Shown piece by piece: positions 63,618 through 64,000 of a DNA stretch of 64,000 nucleotides. The stretch lies in the NCBI GenBank assembly GCA_013215505.1, contig JABSQZ010000017.1:82651-146650 (forward strand), given 5' to 3'. Within the stretch, counting starts at the first letter, position 1. Every line of letters starts with the position of its first letter. Under the pieces are notes generated by a model. The model saw nothing but the letters and a program-made list of their open reading frames with translations. It was not told where the DNA came from and did no database searches. The stretch comes from Oceanospirillaceae bacterium (GTDB taxonomy: Bacteria; Pseudomonadota; Gammaproteobacteria; Pseudomonadales; Balneatricaceae). Position numbers and translations under genes: made by a program.

Positions 63618-64000
63618 TACCAACGTTGCTCCTGAGTAGGTTGCCATTGGCCCTGTAAATACGCCTGGCGCTTTTTTTGATATTCATAGTTAAATTTATT
63701 TCTGACTAATCTGCTGGCATCTTCCGGCAGTTGCCCCAACCAGTTCTGCAATTGCTGATGTTTCAGCTGTTCTTCACTAAGTTGTAGACCGACTTCCACC
63801 TCAGTTTCCCCCTCAATTTGCTGCCGGGGATTTTTATCAAGCTGTTGTAGAGCTTGTGTTTCAGCTTGCTGGCGTTGCTGTTGTAATTGCTGTAGTTGTT
63901 CCGGGCTCTGCTGATCCTGGCTCTGTTGATCCTGGCTCTGTTGATCCTGGCTCTGTTGATCCTGGCTCTGTTGATCCTGGTTCTGTTGATGATGGTTCTG
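63617..64000 (-). CDS. C-terminus of BatB/BatC-type VWA-TPR protein, truncated by window edge
   Basis: The open frame runs from the right edge to the stop at 63617 (127 residues seen). It holds pentapeptide repeats QDQQS encoded by a 15-base DNA repeat, a Gln-rich coiled segment (EQLQQLQQQRQQAETQAL) and the conserved end WLGQLPEDASRLVRNKFNYE that marks the C-terminus of the VWA and TPR protein preceding batD. The missing N-terminal part should carry the VWA and TPR domains. It is coupled to batD by overlap. Confidence 0.75.
   Translation of the reverse strand, partial: QNHHQQNQDQQSQDQQSQDQQSQDQQSQDQQSPEQLQQLQQQRQQAETQALQQLDKNPRQQIEGETEVEVGLQLSEEQLKHQQLQNWLGQLPEDASRLVRNKFNYEYQKKRQAYLQGQWQPTQEQRW
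63913..64000. repeat. 15-base tandem repeat in BatB/BatC-type gene
   Basis: GATCCTGGCTCTGTT is repeated four times exactly (63913-63972), then once with one change and once more partially up to the window edge. On the minus strand it encodes the pentapeptide repeat, in frame, so copy-number change would keep the frame. Confidence 0.9.

Overview
The window is a stretch of chromosome from a gammaproteobacterium, most likely of the Pseudomonadales/Oceanospirillales/Cellvibrionales kind. The best evidence is gene order: rpsA, cmk, a fused tyrA-aroA, pheA, serC, gyrA, ubiG, a mupP-type phosphatase and a YciK-type dehydrogenase lie in the order known from Pseudomonas. Base composition looks moderate and rather even, with AT-rich intergenic regions. 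I see no rRNA, tRNA, CRISPR array, transposase or phage genes, so this is mostly ordinary chromosome with some accessory patches. Many genes appear to start at GTG or TTG, or at an internal ATG with a better ribosome binding site; I moved starts where the sequence argued for it.

Layout. 0-8.5 kb: an HDOD protein, a VOC protein, an Atm1-like ABC exporter, a divergent second OMP decarboxylase (pyrF paralogue), a secreted DUF4344 metallopeptidase, a riboflavin synthase, a HAD phosphatase, a LysE-type exporter and a DUF1801 protein. 8.8-14.2 kb: an accessory block on one strand with four GNAT acetyltransferases, two SAM methyltransferases, a peptide deformylase, a small alpha/beta hydrolase and a stand-alone RibD-type deaminase. 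14.2-20.4 kb: an oligopeptide uptake operon oppA-oppB-oppC-oppDF, with a terminator between oppA and oppB and with OppD and OppF fused. 20.6-28.2 kb: a LysR regulator, a chemoreceptor translationally coupled to a repeat-built periplasmic protein, a META lipoprotein, hglS (2-oxoadipate to 2-hydroxyglutarate) with a divergent LysR regulator, and a VOC protein.

28.4-38.6 kb: pyrC; hppD with its divergent MarR regulator and a clear operator/promoter; an insulinase-family protease; a PhnA-like protein; an unknown exported protein; sbcB; the canonical pyrF; and lapA without lapB. 38.6-51.8 kb: the conserved ihfB to yciK block, in which hisC is absent and the prephenate dehydratase half of PheA has lost several signature residues. 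52.2-58.3 kb: a putative catabolic cluster of a glutamine-synthetase-like ligase, an aldehyde dehydrogenase, an iron alcohol dehydrogenase and a class I amidotransferase-like hydrolase, with a convergent LysR gene. Together these fit a gamma-glutamylated amino-alcohol pathway. 58.4-64 kb: an orphan sensor kinase, arfB, a glutathione-transferase-like protein, batD, and the end of a BatB/BatC-type protein cut by the window edge.

The points most worth following up are the amino-alcohol-type cluster, the degenerate dehydratase domain of PheA, the chemoreceptor and repeat-protein pair, the altered catalytic motif in the extra PyrF, and helically phased TTCATGA repeats before oppA. All calls rest on reading motifs and gene order by eye; no database search was run.
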